From: Aeromonas lusitana
GTDB lineage: Bacteria; Pseudomonadota; Gammaproteobacteria; Enterobacterales; Aeromonadaceae
Direction: 5' to 3'
DNA: 64,000 nt
Assembly (NCBI RefSeq): GCF_002812985.1
Contig: NZ_PGCP01000036.1
Location: 124,001 to 188,000, forward strand
Below, one piece after another: positions 8,409 to 18,143 of this stretch (its first letter is position 1; every line of letters starts with the position of its first letter). The notes under the pieces are model-generated. The model was given only the letters and a program-made list of their open reading frames with translations, did no database searches and was not told the DNA's origin. Position numbers and translations under genes: made by a program.

Positions 8409-9620
8409 ATGTCCATTCCCCATCTCTCACTGCAAGACGCCCGCCACCTGCAACTCGCGGCTCAGGGGCTGCTGACGCCCCCCAGACGCAAGGCGGTCCC
8501 CGCCGACGTGCTGGCCTGCATCCGCCAGATGGCGCTGCTGCAGATAGACACCATACAGGTGGTGGCCCGCAGCCCCTATCTGGTGCTGTTCAGCCGTCTC
8601 GGCCAGTACGAACCTGGCTGGCTGGACAGCCTGCTGGCGCAGGGGGAGATCTTCGAATACTGGGCCCACGAGGCCTGCTTCGTGCCCCGTGAGGACTACC
8701 GGCTGCTGCGCCACCGCATGCTGGATCCCGCCGCCATGGGCTGGAAGTTCTCCGCCCAGTGGCTCGAGACCCACAAAGACGAGATCGCGCAGCTGCTGGC
8801 GCTGGTGCGTCAGGAGGGGCCTGTGCGGGCCAGCGACTTCGAGCGCAAGACGGGCAAGGGCAACGGCTGGTGGGATTGGAAGCCCGAGAAGCGCCATTTG
8901 GAGGTGCTGTTCACCGCCGGCCAGCTGATGGTGAGCGAGCGCCACAACTTCCAGCGCATCTACGATCTCGCCGAGCGGGTGCGCCCGGACTGGGACGACG
9001 GCCGGGACTTGCCGAGCCCGGAGCGAGTGCAAAGGGACATGGTGCGCGCCAGCTGCCGGGCGCTCGGCTTGGTCAAGACCGGCTGGGTGGCGGACTACTA
9101 CCGACTGCGCCGGGGCAAGTACGATGAACTGCTCCATCAACTGGCAGACGAGGGGGAGCTGCTGCCGGTGCGGGTGGAAGGGTGGAAGCACGGTGCCTTC
9201 GTGCACGCCTCCCAAGCAGAGGCGCTGGCACAGGCGCAGGAAGGGACCCTCAAGGCGACTCACAGCGCCGTGCTGTCGCCGTTTGATCCCCTGGTGTGGG
9301 ATCGCAAGCGGGCCAGTGAGCTGTTCGGGTTCGACTATCGCATCGAGTGCTACACCCCGGCCCCCAAGCGCCAGTACGGCTACTTCGTGCTGCCTCTGCT
9401 GCGCCGTGGCAAGCTGGTGGGCCGCCTCGATGCCAAGGCCCACCGAAAGGAGGGGGTGTTCGAGGTCAAGAGCCTCTATCTGGAGGACGGGATGAAGGTG
9501 AGTCGGGCCCTGGCCCAGGATCTCTTCAAGGCCATCCAGAAGCTCGCCGACTGGCACCAGACCCCGAGTCTGCGCTTTGGCGCCATCCCGGCGCCCCTGC
9601 TGGCCCTGTGGCAGGCATAG
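8409..9620 (+). CDS. ycaQ: YcaQ/AlkZ-family DNA glycosylase (interstrand crosslink unhooking)
   Basis: 403 aa, HTH_42 (PF06224) family of tandem winged helices. Close to E. coli YcaQ across its length: MSIPHLSLQDARHLQLAAQG at the start, LLQIDTIQVVARSPYLVLFSR with the Q-x-D catalytic element, EYWAHEACFVP, and SPFDPLVWDRKRASELFGF. E. coli YcaQ removes crosslinked or N7-alkylated purines from DNA. The start at 8409 follows AAGGAG and matches the family N-terminus; the open frame's extra 22 residues begin at the end of the palindromic element. Single gene ended by the terminator at 9646. Confidence 0.93.
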   Translation: MSIPHLSLQDARHLQLAAQGLLTPPRRKAVPADVLACIRQMALLQIDTIQVVARSPYLVLFSRLGQYEPGWLDSLLAQGEIFEYWAHEACFVPREDYRLLRHRMLDPAAMGWKFSAQWLETHKDEIAQLLALVRQEGPVRASDFERKTGKGNGWWDWKPEKRHLEVLFTAGQLMVSERHNFQRIYDLAERVRPDWDDGRDLPSPERVQRDMVRASCRALGLVKTGWVADYYRLRRGKYDELLHQLADEGELLPVRVEGWKHGAFVHASQAEALAQAQEGTLKATHSAVLSPFDPLVWDRKRASELFGFDYRIECYTPAPKRQYGYFVLPLLRRGKLVGRLDAKAHRKEGVFEVKSLYLEDGMKVSRALAQDLFKAIQKLADWHQTPSLRFGAIPAPLLALWQA

Positions 9621-9645
9621 GCGTCACGCCAGCCCCATCAAGGAC

Positions 9646-9677
9646 AAAAGCCAGCCGGTGTGAACCGGCTGGCTTTT
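9646..9677. terminator. Bidirectional terminator (ycaQ / M20 peptidase)
   Basis: A perfect 14-bp inverted repeat, AAAAGCCAGCCGGT and its complement, with a GTGA loop separates convergent genes. A and T tracts on both flanks support use in both directions. Confidence 0.9.
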
Positions 9678-9692
9678 TAGCAAGGGCTGGGG

Positions 9693-10817
9693 TCAGTCTG
9701 CCAACCGGGTCAGCAGCCGTTGCAGCAGGGCGATGCGGGGCTCTATGCTGGCGAGATCCAGATACTCCTCCTCGCTGTGGAAACCGGCGCCTATGGGGCC
9801 AAGGCCATCCAGGGTGGGGATGCCGAGAGAAGCGGTCAGGTTGGCGTCCGAGCCGCCGCCGACCGCTTGCCAGCGAATGGGCAAGTCCAGCTCATCGCCA
9901 CACTCCTCTACCAAACGCATCAAGGCTTTGGTTCCTTCTGACGGCACCATGGCGGGCTTGTGGGCCTCCCGGGTGAGGCGGATGCCGACCCCCTCGAGGT
10001 GGGGGCGAGTGCTCAGGGTCTGCAACTGATCGTCGATCCGCTGATAGGCCTGATTGTCCCAGAAGCGGACATCCACCACGGCGCTGGCCTCGGCCGGCAC
10101 TATGTTGGCGCCATTGCCCCCCTGCACCAGGCCGACGTTGAGGGTGGTGCCGCTCTTGACGTCGGTGAGGGCGTTGATGGCCAGGATCCAGTGTCCCAGC
10201 TCAGAGATGGCGCTGCGCCCCTTCTCGGGCTCGTTGCCGGCGTGGGCAGCTTTGCCGCTAAAGTCGATGCGATAACGGGCCATCCCCTTGCGGGCCTTGA
10301 CCAGGGAGCCATCGGCGCGGGCTGCCTCGGCTACCAGCACGTGGCGAGCCTCGCGGGCCACCCCCGCCAGCCAGTCGCTGGAGTGAAGGGATCCTATCTC
10401 CTCGTCCGGATTCATGCAGACACAGAGGCTGAGGCGATCCCGCACCGCAGGGGGCAGGGTGCGCAGGGCATAGACGATGTTGAGCAGGCCGGACTTCATG
10501 TCGGAGACGCCGGGGCCATAGGCCCGCTCGCCATCTGTGGTCATGGGGCGGACGGCGGCGGTACCGAGGGGGAAGACGGTATCCATGTGGCCGATGAGCA
10601 TCACGTCGATATGCGCGGCATCCGGCTGGTTGCGGATCTCGAGACCCGGCCCCGCGACGCCGCAGTCGACTTGCTTGATGTGCCAGCCACCCATGGCCTG
10701 GTACTTGGCCGCCATCAGCTCGGCGACTTGGGCTATGCCGGGCTTGTGCAATGAGCCGCAATCCAGGTTGATGAGGGGAACCAGCTCGGCCAGATAATCA
10801 TTGAGCGAAAAAGTCAT
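9693..10817 (-). CDS. M20 family metallopeptidase (carboxypeptidase G2-like)
   Basis: 374 aa. The dinuclear zinc site is visible: His and Asp in LIGHMDTVFP, Asp in GPGVSDMKSG, the Glu pair in NPDEEIGS, and a C-terminal His in GAGFHSEEEYLD. The dimerisation domain lies between, around AAHAGNEPEKGRSAI. The family hydrolyses N-acyl amino acids, dipeptides or C-terminal glutamate. It is last in a minus-strand operon behind yjiH and yjiG. In E. coli the same two membrane genes precede iadA (isoaspartyl dipeptidase), so a dipeptidase role is a reasonable inference. Confidence 0.88.
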   Translation of the reverse strand: MTFSLNDYLAELVPLINLDCGSLHKPGIAQVAELMAAKYQAMGGWHIKQVDCGVAGPGLEIRNQPDAAHIDVMLIGHMDTVFPLGTAAVRPMTTDGERAYGPGVSDMKSGLLNIVYALRTLPPAVRDRLSLCVCMNPDEEIGSLHSSDWLAGVAREARHVLVAEAARADGSLVKARKGMARYRIDFSGKAAHAGNEPEKGRSAISELGHWILAINALTDVKSGTTLNVGLVQGGNGANIVPAEASAVVDVRFWDNQAYQRIDDQLQTLSTRPHLEGVGIRLTREAHKPAMVPSEGTKALMRLVEECGDELDLPIRWQAVGGGSDANLTASLGIPTLDGLGPIGAGFHSEEEYLDLASIEPRIALLQRLLTRLAD

Positions 10818-10857
10818 CTATTACTCCAGGCGCCGCGGCGCCATTGGGTGAGTCGGG

Positions 10858-11325
10858 TCAGAGGATGAGGTTCATCACCAGCATGGCGCCGAAGGCGTTG
10901 AGTACCGAGATGGCGATCATGATGGGGATGTAGCGCCCCTCGGTGCCGATGCAGCCGAGGATGCGGCCCACGTACTGCACCTGGGAGCCCATCAGGTAGA
11001 TGGCGGGGGCCAGGATGGCGATGTGGGTACCGTCCAGTATGCCCTGATCGAACAGTGTGATGACCACGCCGACCGCGCCGCCCATGGACATCCAGGCGCC
11101 GATCAACACGGCGGCGGCCTCACCGGGCAGGCCGAAGACGGCCATGATGGGGGCAAAAATCGTGCCCATGGCACCGAGGGCGCCGGTGATCTGCAGCGCC
11201 TTGATGATGACGAAGGCCATCAGCACGTTGGGTACCGTGGAGGTGGTGGCGATGACCCAGCCCTTCTTGGCCCCTTCCACGAAGATGTCGGTGACTATGG
11301 GTTTCTTGACGTTGGCCTGGCTCAT
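10858..11325 (-). CDS. yjiG: YjiG-like nucleoside-recognition (Gate) domain membrane protein
   Basis: 155 aa with four to five hydrophobic segments. Signature stretches such as GAKKGWVIATTSTVPNVLMA, GLPGEAAAVLIGAWMSMGGA and PAIYLMGSQVQYVGR line up with E. coli YjiG. Gate-domain proteins form half of a membrane carrier and are often split into two polypeptides, here YjiH plus YjiG. The gene overlaps yjiH by 4 bp. The substrate is not experimentally clear; context with peptidases suggests dipeptides or amino acids. Confidence 0.88.
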   Translation of the reverse strand: MSQANVKKPIVTDIFVEGAKKGWVIATTSTVPNVLMAFVIIKALQITGALGAMGTIFAPIMAVFGLPGEAAAVLIGAWMSMGGAVGVVITLFDQGILDGTHIAILAPAIYLMGSQVQYVGRILGCIGTEGRYIPIMIAISVLNAFGAMLVMNLIL

Positions 11326-12044
11326 TTGGCTTGCTCCTGGACGGATGTAGTGGTGGTGCTCTCGTCTGACTTGCCCTGGGTCAGGTTGAGATAGAGGCGA
11401 AACAGGTTGGCGCCGACGAATTTGAAGGCAAACATCACGATCACCGCGAGGCCGATGGAGGCGCTGACCGCCGGGGTGCCGTCCGCCAGGGCCAGGGTGA
11501 AGAGCACGGCGCCGGAGGAGAAGAAGTTGACTATGGTGGCGCCGGCGGAGAACTGGAACATGGTGAAGACATCGGTTTCGCGCTGGGTGATGAGCCCCTC
11601 ATCCTTGAGCTGACGGGTCATGGCGGCGCCGGCGTCCGTGCTCTGCAGGGAGGCGATGAGGGCGAGACCGGTATTGCCCGGCACCCCCATCAGCGGGCGC
11701 AGCAAGGGGGTCAGCAGCTTGCGGGCCGCATCGAGGGCGCCGTAGTGCTCCAGCACGTTGATCATGCCGAGGGCGAACATGACGGTGGGGATCAGGGTCA
11801 GGGCGAACAGGAAGCCGTCCCGGGCGCCGTTGCCCCCCTTGCCCCGCATGTCGGTCATGGCGGTCTTGATGCCGTCACCACTGTCGCTGACGCTCTGCAC
11901 CATGGTGCCAAACGATCCGTTCAAGGTGGTGAAGTCGAATACCCCGTACCACTGATTGGACTGCAGCAGCCCAGAGAAGAAGACAATGGCGAAGGCCAGT
12001 GCCAGGTAACTGCCCAGGGTCACCGAGCGATTCTTGTCAGTCAT
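11322..12044 (-). CDS. yjiH: YjiH-like nucleoside-recognition (Gate) domain membrane protein
   Basis: 240 aa. The partner half of YjiG: hydrophobic segments with the Gate-domain stretches LTLIPTVMFALGMINVLEHY, PGNTGLALIASLQSTDAGAA and FQFSAGATIVNFFSSGAVLF, and a charged cytoplasmic tail. First gene of the yjiH-yjiG-M20 operon. Transcription probably starts about 35 bp upstream at an FNR-type promoter (see the entry at 12083). Confidence 0.88.
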   Translation of the reverse strand: MTDKNRSVTLGSYLALAFAIVFFSGLLQSNQWYGVFDFTTLNGSFGTMVQSVSDSGDGIKTAMTDMRGKGGNGARDGFLFALTLIPTVMFALGMINVLEHYGALDAARKLLTPLLRPLMGVPGNTGLALIASLQSTDAGAAMTRQLKDEGLITQRETDVFTMFQFSAGATIVNFFSSGAVLFTLALADGTPAVSASIGLAVIVMFAFKFVGANLFRLYLNLTQGKSDESTTTTSVQEQAK

Positions 12045-12082
12045 GATATAGCTCCATATGAGAAAATATTTAATCGTTGCTG

Positions 12083-12123
12083 ATTATGGTGGGGCGAGGT
12101 GCTGCGAACTTGATGGGGGTCAA
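12083..12123 (-). promoter_or_regulatory. Class II FNR promoter of yjiHG-peptidase operon
   Basis: The box TTGAC-CCCC-ATCAA on the minus strand (12110-12123) differs by one base from the FNR consensus TTGAT-N4-ATCAA. Its centre lies 31 bp from the centre of a CATAAT -10 element (12083-12088), which puts the box at about -41.5 as in FNR class II activation. The frdA promoter in this window has the same half-sites and exactly the same spacing. Confidence 0.7.
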
Positions 12124-12141
12124 GATAGGGTGCTGAAAATG

Positions 12142-12157
12142 ATACTGTTGTCAGTAT
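12142..12157. promoter_or_regulatory. Perfect 6-bp palindrome upstream of yjiH
   Basis: ATACTG-TTGT-CAGTAT lies about 19 bp upstream of the FNR box, where a second regulator could bind. I do not recognise the site. Confidence 0.35.
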
Positions 12158-12258
12158 TTTGTGATGCTGGTCAGCTATTTATTGGAATATTAATTCGTCA
12201 TATGGGATCGGATGGCGTGCAGGGCGAGATGTCGGCGTTATGTGCCAAATGATGGTCA

Positions 12259-12287
12259 TAAAAAAACCGGGCACTGGGCCCGGTTTT
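12259..12287 (-). terminator. Terminator of frdABCD
   Basis: AAAACCGGGC / GCCCGGTTTT (10 bp, CACTG-type loop) with a T-run on the minus strand (A-run at 12259-12266), 18 bp past the frdD stop codon. Confidence 0.9.
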
Positions 12288-12304
12288 CGATGCAGACGAT
12301 GGGA

Positions 12305-12661
12305 TTACTGGAACACCAGCACCATCAGCAGACCGACCGTGATGGCGGACACCAGGAAGGCAAAGCCATAGAACACATAGTGGTGCAGCTTGGTGGTGTG
12401 GATCCCAAGATCGTGCAGACCGTGGTAGATCCGGTGCATGCCGTGCCAGATGGGCAGGGCGATGACCACCAGCAGGATGCAGGCACCCCACCAGGAGCTG
12501 GCGAAGGCGAGCACGCGCTCGTAGCTCATGGTCTCCACGTCCATGATGCCCATGGGCACCAGCAGACCTGTGATGAGGACCAGCACCGGCAGCAGCATGG
12601 CGACCACCATGCCACCTGCACCAAAGAGTCCCCAGTAAATCGGTTCGTCAGAACGTCTCAT
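12305..12661 (-). CDS. frdD: Fumarate reductase membrane anchor subunit D
   Basis: 118 aa, three membrane segments. With FrdC it anchors FrdAB to the inner membrane and forms the menaquinol sites. The N-terminal MRRSDEPIYWGLFGAGGMV and the HGMHRIYHGLHDLGIH stretch match enterobacterial FrdD. Last gene of the operon, 10 bp after frdC. Confidence 0.95.
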   Translation of the reverse strand: MRRSDEPIYWGLFGAGGMVVAMLLPVLVLITGLLVPMGIMDVETMSYERVLAFASSWWGACILLVVIALPIWHGMHRIYHGLHDLGIHTTKLHHYVFYGFAFLVSAITVGLLMVLVFQ

Positions 12662-12671
12662 GATTTTCTCC

Positions 12672-13070
12672 TCAGGCCACGATGATCAGAACAAGCAGGG
12701 ATACCACCGCCAGTGCCACGTACTGGACGATGACGATCGGCTTCTCCGGCACCAGGTCTTCACCACGGAAGATACGCATGGCCTTGGGGGCCAGGGCGAA
12801 CCAGGTCTTGGCGTGGAACAGGCAGGCTGCCAGCGCGATGACATGGAACAGGATGGCGATGGGGCTTTGCAGGGATTCCAGCCAGCCGTTGAACGCTTCC
12901 TGACCCTGTACCAGTCGCATCAGACCCCACATCAGCACCACGGCGTAGATGGAGACGAAGATACTGGTGCCTTCGCGGATCATGTAACCGGTGTAGAAGG
13001 CGTTCTTCAGCCACCAGTCTTTCTTCATTTCGCGCACGTAAGGCTTACGTTTGCTCTCTGTGTTGTTCAT
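12672..13070 (-). CDS. frdC: Fumarate reductase membrane anchor subunit C
   Basis: 132 aa (E. coli 131). Starts MNNTESKRKPYVREMKKDWW at 13070 behind GGAGTGAG; a TTG five codons upstream overlaps the frdB stop and is less likely. Three membrane segments. FHAKTWFALAPKAMRIF and the conserved glutamate in MIREGTS fit the quinol-binding anchor. Confidence 0.95.
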   Translation of the reverse strand: MNNTESKRKPYVREMKKDWWLKNAFYTGYMIREGTSIFVSIYAVVLMWGLMRLVQGQEAFNGWLESLQSPIAILFHVIALAACLFHAKTWFALAPKAMRIFRGEDLVPEKPIVIVQYVALAVVSLLVLIIVA

Positions 13071-13081
13071 GGTCTCACTCC

Positions 13082-13816
13082 TCAATCCGGCTTGAACATG
13101 GCGATCATGTAGTCCTTGGCGCTCTCGACCTTGCCAAGCTGGATGGCGGCGGCCGGATCCACACCCTTGGGACAGACATCAGAGCAGTAACCCACGAAGG
13201 TACAGCCCCAGACGCCCTCGTCCTGGCTGATGATCTTCATCCGCTCCTTGGACGCGCTGTCACGGTTGTCCACGTTGTAGCGATAGGCCAGTGCCAGGGC
13301 TGCGGGACCGGTGAACTTCTTGTTGATGCCGTACTGCGGGCAGGCGGCGTAGCACAGGCCACAGTTGATGCACATGGAGAACTGGTGATACTTCGCCATG
13401 TCAGCCGGGGTCTGGATGTACTCGCCATCGCACAGATTGCGGGTCTCGGCCGGGATGATGTAGGGCTTGATGCTCTCCAGCTTCTCGATGAAGTCGGACA
13501 TGTCGACCACCAGATCGCGCTCGATCGGGAAGTTGTTGAGCGGCTCTATGGTCATCTTGCCCGGCAGGTAGTCCCGCAGGAAGGTCTTGCAACCGAGCTT
13601 CGGAATGCCGTTGACCATCATGCCGCAGGAGCCGCAGATCGCCATCCGGCAGGACCAGCGGAAGCTCAGGGTGGAGTCCAGCTGATCCTTGATGTACTGC
13701 AGGGCGTCCAGCAGGGACATCTCTTTCAGGTAAGGCACCTGGAAGGTCTGCATCCAGGGCTCGTTGTCCTGCTCCGGGCGGTAGCGCAGGATCTCAATTT
13801 CGATCATCTCAGCCAT
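13082..13816 (-). CDS. frdB: Fumarate reductase iron-sulfur subunit
   Basis: 244 aa, identical in length to E. coli FrdB. The N-terminal ferredoxin domain holds the [2Fe-2S] ligands in [15 protein letters not shown]. The C-terminal domain holds the [4Fe-4S] and [3Fe-4S] ligands in [15 protein letters not shown] and [17 protein letters not shown]. It carries electrons from menaquinol to FrdA. Its start at 13816 overlaps the end of frdA by 8 bp. Confidence 0.97.
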   Translation of the reverse strand: MAEMIEIEILRYRPEQDNEPWMQTFQVPYLKEMSLLDALQYIKDQLDSTLSFRWSCRMAICGSCGMMVNGIPKLGCKTFLRDYLPGKMTIEPLNNFPIERDLVVDMSDFIEKLESIKPYIIPAETRNLCDGEYIQTPADMAKYHQFSMCINCGLCYAACPQYGINKKFTGPAALALAYRYNVDNRDSASKERMKIISQDEGVWGCTFVGYCSDVCPKGVDPAAAIQLGKVESAKDYMIAMFKPD

Positions 13817-15593
13817 TCTTCTTAGCCTCGTCTTGTTTCTCACCCTCGGAACCGTACACACGTTTTGCCGGTTGGGATTTAGTGATCTTCACATCGGAGT
13901 AATCGATGGTCGGGACGCCTTCCTGGTTGTAGAAGGAGAGGGTGTGCTTGAGGTAGTTCACGTCATCCCGCTCTTCGTAACCGTCAAGACGCTGGTGGGA
14001 ACCACGAGACTCTTTGCGGTTGATGGCGGAGTGCGCCATGGCCTCGGCCACGTCCAGCATGTAGCCCAGTTCGATGGCGTACAGCAGATCCGTGTTGAAG
14101 ACGGAGGATTTGTCGTTGATCTTGACCTTCTTGTAACGGGCCTTCAGCTCGTTGATCTTGTCGATGGTGCCCTGCATCAGCTCTTCGGTACGGTAGATAC
14201 CGACCCCGGCTTCCATGGACAGACCCAGTTCGTTACGGATATCGGCCGGGTTCTCGGTGCCGTCGATGTCGAGCAGGGAGAGGTGCTGCTTGATCAGCGC
14301 CTCGGCCTTGGCAGCCAGAGCTTGCGTGTTGCCGTGAGTCTGGGTCTTGGCAAATTCACCGGCATGTTCACCGGCCACCTTGCCGAATACCACGATTTCG
14401 GACAGGGAGTTGGAGCCCAGACGGTTGGCGCCGTGCAGACCGACAGAGGCACACTCGCCCAGGGCATACAGACCCGGCATGCGGGTGGCGCACTGGCCGT
14501 TGGTCTCGATGCCACCCATGGTGTAGTGGGCGGTCGGACGGACCGGGATAGGTTCCTTGACCGGATCCACACCCACGTAGGCCTTGGCCAGTTCGCAGAT
14601 GAAGGGCAGACGCTCTTTGAGGTACTTCTCGCCGAGGTGACGCAGGTCGAGGTGAACCACATCCCCCATGGGGCCCTGGATCACGCGGCCTTTCTGCTGC
14701 TCTTGCCAGAATGCCTGGGAGAGACGATCGCGCGGACCCAGCTCCATGTGCTTGTTCTTCGGCTGGCCGACCGGGGTTTCCGGGCCCAGACCATAGTCTT
14801 GCAGGTAGCGGTAGCCATCCTTGTTGACCAGGATGCCACCCTCACCACGACAACCTTCGGTCATCAGGATGCCGGTGCCCGGCAGGCCGGTCGGGTGATA
14901 TTGCACGAATTCCATGTCCCGCAGGGGCACGCCGTGGCGGTAGGCCAGCGCCATGCCGTCACCTGTGACTATGCCGCCGTTGGTGTTGTAGCGGTACACG
15001 CGACCGGCGCCGCCGGTGGCCAGAATGACGGATTTGGCCTGGATGAAGCGGGTGACGCCGTTCTGGATGTCGAAGGTCAGGACACCTTGCACGCGGCCAT
15101 CTTCCACGATCAAGTCCATGCAGAAGTGCTCGTCAAAGCGCTTGATGCTCGGGTACTTGATGGAGGTCTGGAACAGGGTGTGCAGGATGTGGAAACCGGA
15201 TTTGTCGGCGGCAAACCAGGTGCGGGGGATCTTCATCCCGCCGAAGCGGCGCACGTTCGCCTTGCCGTCCGGCTTGCGGCTCCAGGGGCAACCCCAGTGC
15301 TCCAGCTGGATCATCTCGTTGGTGGCGTTGTTGACGAAGTAATCGACCACGTCCTGCTCACACAACCAGTCGCCACCGGATACGGTGTCGTTGAAGTGGT
15401 TTTCGAGGGAGTCATCATCACGGACGACGCCGGCGGCGCCACCTTCTGCGGCCACTGTGTGGCTGCGCATCGGGTAAACCTTGGAAATCAGGGCGATTTC
15501 CAGCTCAGGGTGGGCCTCTGCTATGGCGATAGCGGCACGCAGGCCACCACCACCAGCACCGATGATGGCGACATCGGTCTTGATAATATCCAC
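13809..15593 (-). CDS. frdA: Fumarate reductase flavoprotein subunit
   Basis: 594 aa. Reduces fumarate to succinate in anaerobic respiration. The FAD-binding [16 protein letters not shown] and the HTVAAEGG stretch that carries the covalent flavin histidine ([12 protein letters not shown]) are near the N-terminus; the active-site region HPTGLPGTG and the [13 protein letters not shown] block are present. I chose GTG at 15593 because AAGGAGG lies 6 bases before it and the predicted transcript start is near 15620; an in-frame GTG at 15626 would lie upstream of that start. Confidence 0.95.
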   Translation of the reverse strand: MDIIKTDVAIIGAGGGGLRAAIAIAEAHPELEIALISKVYPMRSHTVAAEGGAAGVVRDDDSLENHFNDTVSGGDWLCEQDVVDYFVNNATNEMIQLEHWGCPWSRKPDGKANVRRFGGMKIPRTWFAADKSGFHILHTLFQTSIKYPSIKRFDEHFCMDLIVEDGRVQGVLTFDIQNGVTRFIQAKSVILATGGAGRVYRYNTNGGIVTGDGMALAYRHGVPLRDMEFVQYHPTGLPGTGILMTEGCRGEGGILVNKDGYRYLQDYGLGPETPVGQPKNKHMELGPRDRLSQAFWQEQQKGRVIQGPMGDVVHLDLRHLGEKYLKERLPFICELAKAYVGVDPVKEPIPVRPTAHYTMGGIETNGQCATRMPGLYALGECASVGLHGANRLGSNSLSEIVVFGKVAGEHAGEFAKTQTHGNTQALAAKAEALIKQHLSLLDIDGTENPADIRNELGLSMEAGVGIYRTEELMQGTIDKINELKARYKKVKINDKSSVFNTDLLYAIELGYMLDVAEAMAHSAINRKESRGSHQRLDGYEERDDVNYLKHTLSFYNQEGVPTIDYSDVKITKSQPAKRVYGSEGEKQDEAKKNG

Positions 15594-15627
15594 ATCTGCC
15601 TCCTTAGGGATAGATTTGCTGGGCACG

Positions 15628-15668
15628 ATTTTGCTCTATGAAAAAAATTCAGGCTTGATGCAAGTCAA
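15628..15668 (-). promoter_or_regulatory. Class II FNR promoter of frdABCD
   Basis: The box TTGAC-TTGC-ATCAA on the minus strand (15655-15668) sits 31 bp, centre to centre, from a CAAAAT -10 element (15628-15633). FNR activation of frd is established in E. coli. The inferred transcript starts near 15620 and leaves a leader of about 27 nt before the GTG. Confidence 0.75.
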
Positions 15669-16068
15669 ACTGGTTTGTTTTAGTGCTTGGCAATGGTGGT
15701 TTTTACTGCAACCACCCCATTCCTTGGATAAAAATGCCGTCATTATCGCCATCCATCAGTGATCTGGATCAGCCGTAATCGTTACTCGGATTATTTTAAC
15801 CCCAAGATTGTACGTATTTTTCTTTCAAAAAAATGAGAAATGCCTCTCTTTTTAGGTATTACCCCTAAAGTTTTTAAGTTTTTTATCAAAAATATTTAAT
15901 AATAATTATTCGCAAAAACTATGTGGCGAAAAGGCTTCAAAAAAGTAATGCGAATATAACTTTGATGGGATACGTATGCGTCAGCATGTTAGCCAAATGG
16001 AGAAGCTGATCACAGGGTGGCGGGGGCCGAGAGGTAATTATAACCACTGAAACAGAAACATTTTATAT
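15669..16068. other. AT-rich gene-free region upstream of frdA
   Basis: About 400 bp without a credible open frame, markedly AT-rich between 15,780 and 15,960 compared with the flanking genes. It lies between the frd promoter and the terminator of the chemoreceptor gene. AT-richness might attract a nucleoid protein; I see no other clear element. Confidence 0.5.
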
Positions 16069-16094
16069 AAAAAAGGGGCCTGAACGGCCCCTTT
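16069..16094 (-). terminator. Terminator of chemoreceptor gene
   Basis: AAAGGGGCC / GGCCCCTTT with a TGAAC loop, followed on the minus strand by a T-run; 15 bp past the stop codon. Confidence 0.85.
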
Positions 16095-16108
16095 GACTCT
16101 GGATGGCA

Positions 16109-17986
16109 TCAGATGCGGAACATGCCCACCTGGTTGTTCAGCTCACCTGAAATATTTTTAAGCTGAGCCGACAGATTGCGGGAGCTGTCGGCGTCCACCG
16201 CCAGCTCGTCCGAGACATCCTTGACCGCCTGTATGTTGCGGCTGACCTCGTCGGTCACCGCCCGCTGCTCCTCGGCGGCGCTGGAGATCTGGGTCGCCAT
16301 GTCGGAGATCTGGTTGATGGAGGTGGTGATCTGCACCAGGGCCTGGGTGGCATCGTTAGCGTCTTCCACGCTGTTCTGCGCCAGTAGCTGGCCCTCGTGC
16401 ATGGTGCTGACGGCGCCCTGGGTATTGCGCTGCAGGGTCTCTATCATGCTGCGGATCTCGACGGTGGAGCTGTGGGTGCGCTGGGACAGCACCCGCACCT
16501 CGTCCGCCACCACGGCGAAGCCGCGGCCCTGTTCACCGGCCCGGGCCGCCTCGATGGCGGCATTCAGTGCCAGCAGGTTGGTCTGCTCGGCGATGCCCTG
16601 GATGGTGGAGAGTATGGTGTTGATCTCCTGTGCGTTCTTCTCCAGCTCCTGGATGATGCCGGAGGCCTGCTTGACCTGGGTGGCGAGATCCGTGATGGAG
16701 CGCTGGTTGCGGGCGATCACCTGCTTGCCGTGTTCACAACTGCTGGAGCTGCTGCGGGCCGCCTCGGCGGTCTGCTCGGCGTTGCTGGCCACCTCCACCG
16801 CGGTGGCAGACATCTCGTGCACCGCGGTCGCTATCTGGGAGATCTCGTTCTGCTGGCGGGCCAGCCCCTGGTTGGATTTCTCCGCCATGTCGTGAGACGA
16901 CTTGGCCTGCTGGTTCAGCTGCCCTGAGGAGTTGGAGATGTCCTGCACCATCACGTGGATGCGCTCGATGAAGGTGTTGACGTGCTTGGCGACTGTGCCG
17001 ACCTCGTCTTCACGCTCGATCTTGATGCGGCGGGTCAGATCGCCGTTGCCACGGGAGAGATCCGCAATGGCGTCCCCTAGGGTTTTCAGCGGTGCCAGGG
17101 AGCCGTTGATGGCCACATAGGAGAAGCCTGCGACGATGAGGATGGTCAGCAGCCCCTGCAGCAGGGCCGAGGTAACCATGCGGGAGACGGACTGATAGGC
17201 CACCGCCTCGTCCACGACTATGCCGAAGTACCAGTTGGTGTTGGGGATCTCGGTGAGATCGAACACGCTCGCCTTGCCGCTGATCTCCATCTCGGAGATG
17301 GTGTGGTCATGAGCCAGCTCGTTGACCTTGGCGGCGGTCAGCTCGGGGGAGAGGGCAGTGGCCTGCTTGAGGGTCAGCCCCTTGTCCGGGTGGGCGATGA
17401 TGGTGCCGTTGCTGTCCACCAGGATGGCGTAGGTACCCTCGGAGTTCATGGCCAGCACGTCGCGCACCAGGCCGTCGATGGAGACGTCACCGGCGATCAC
17501 CCCTTCGGTGTTGCCGCGGGTGAAGGGCTCGGCGATGGTGATGATGAGGTTGCCCGAGGCCGCGTCGGCGTAGGGGGGAGTGATGGCAAGCTTGCCGGCC
17601 GCCATGGCATCCTTGTACCAGGGGCGCTGGCGCGGATCATAGCCGGCGGGCAAGTCGGTCGGCTTGCCCTGGATCATCCGCCCATCCTTGGTGCCTACGT
17701 AGACCAGATCGAAGTTGCCTGCGTTCATGGACTGGGCCAGGTGACTGATGGGTTCGTCTTCCTTGGCGAAGGCTTCCTTGGTGGAGGTCACCATGCTGAT
17801 GCGGGCGTCGAGCCAGCGGGAGATCCCCTTGACGTTGGCGGCCGAACTGTCGTCGATGAAGCTCCAGATCAGGCGCTGGGTTTCACTGCGCAGCTGGGAG
17901 GTGTTGTACCAGACCTGCAGGCCTGTGATGACCAGAATGATGGCCCCGATGGCGAGGACCAGCTTGTTCTTGATGGATAGATTCAT
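16109..17986 (-). CDS. Methyl-accepting chemotaxis protein with dCache sensor
   Basis: 625 aa. Membrane segment 1 at about 7-28, a periplasmic double Cache domain to about 270 ([20 protein letters not shown] and [14 protein letters not shown] are typical), membrane segment 2 at about 275-297, HAMP, then a long cytoplasmic coiled coil. The signalling tip reads [20 protein letters not shown]. There is no C-terminal NWETF-type pentapeptide for tethering CheR. dCache receptors often bind amino acids or other small carboxylates; the ligand here is unknown. A sigma-28-like promoter lies upstream. Confidence 0.93.
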   Translation of the reverse strand: MNLSIKNKLVLAIGAIILVITGLQVWYNTSQLRSETQRLIWSFIDDSSAANVKGISRWLDARISMVTSTKEAFAKEDEPISHLAQSMNAGNFDLVYVGTKDGRMIQGKPTDLPAGYDPRQRPWYKDAMAAGKLAITPPYADAASGNLIITIAEPFTRGNTEGVIAGDVSIDGLVRDVLAMNSEGTYAILVDSNGTIIAHPDKGLTLKQATALSPELTAAKVNELAHDHTISEMEISGKASVFDLTEIPNTNWYFGIVVDEAVAYQSVSRMVTSALLQGLLTILIVAGFSYVAINGSLAPLKTLGDAIADLSRGNGDLTRRIKIEREDEVGTVAKHVNTFIERIHVMVQDISNSSGQLNQQAKSSHDMAEKSNQGLARQQNEISQIATAVHEMSATAVEVASNAEQTAEAARSSSSSCEHGKQVIARNQRSITDLATQVKQASGIIQELEKNAQEINTILSTIQGIAEQTNLLALNAAIEAARAGEQGRGFAVVADEVRVLSQRTHSSTVEIRSMIETLQRNTQGAVSTMHEGQLLAQNSVEDANDATQALVQITTSINQISDMATQISSAAEEQRAVTDEVSRNIQAVKDVSDELAVDADSSRNLSAQLKNISGELNNQVGMFRI

Positions 17987-18052
17987 GTGTACATCCTTGT
18001 GAGCGTCAATCTGAGATCTGTGTGGTGTCTGTTATTGTTATGAGCCAATTAT

Positions 18053-18079
18053 GTATCGGCTGAAATGGCACTTTATATA
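18053..18079 (-). promoter_or_regulatory. Sigma-28-like promoter of the Cache chemoreceptor
   Basis: On the minus strand, TATA-N15-GCCGATAC closely matches the flagellar sigma consensus TAAA-N15-GCCGATAA, with one mismatch in each element. It would give a leader of about 60 nt before the ATG at 17986. Confidence 0.6.
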
Positions 18080-18143
18080 TCCCGATGCGCACTTATTTTC
18101 AGTTTTTTTCACCTCCCCATGGCCCGCCAGGCCGCGCCAATAC

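Noticed and set aside
13833-15641. 600-codon plus-strand frame opposite frdA
   Set aside because: An antisense shadow of a strongly recognised gene; composition (His/Val/Gly rich) reflects the codon bias of frdA.
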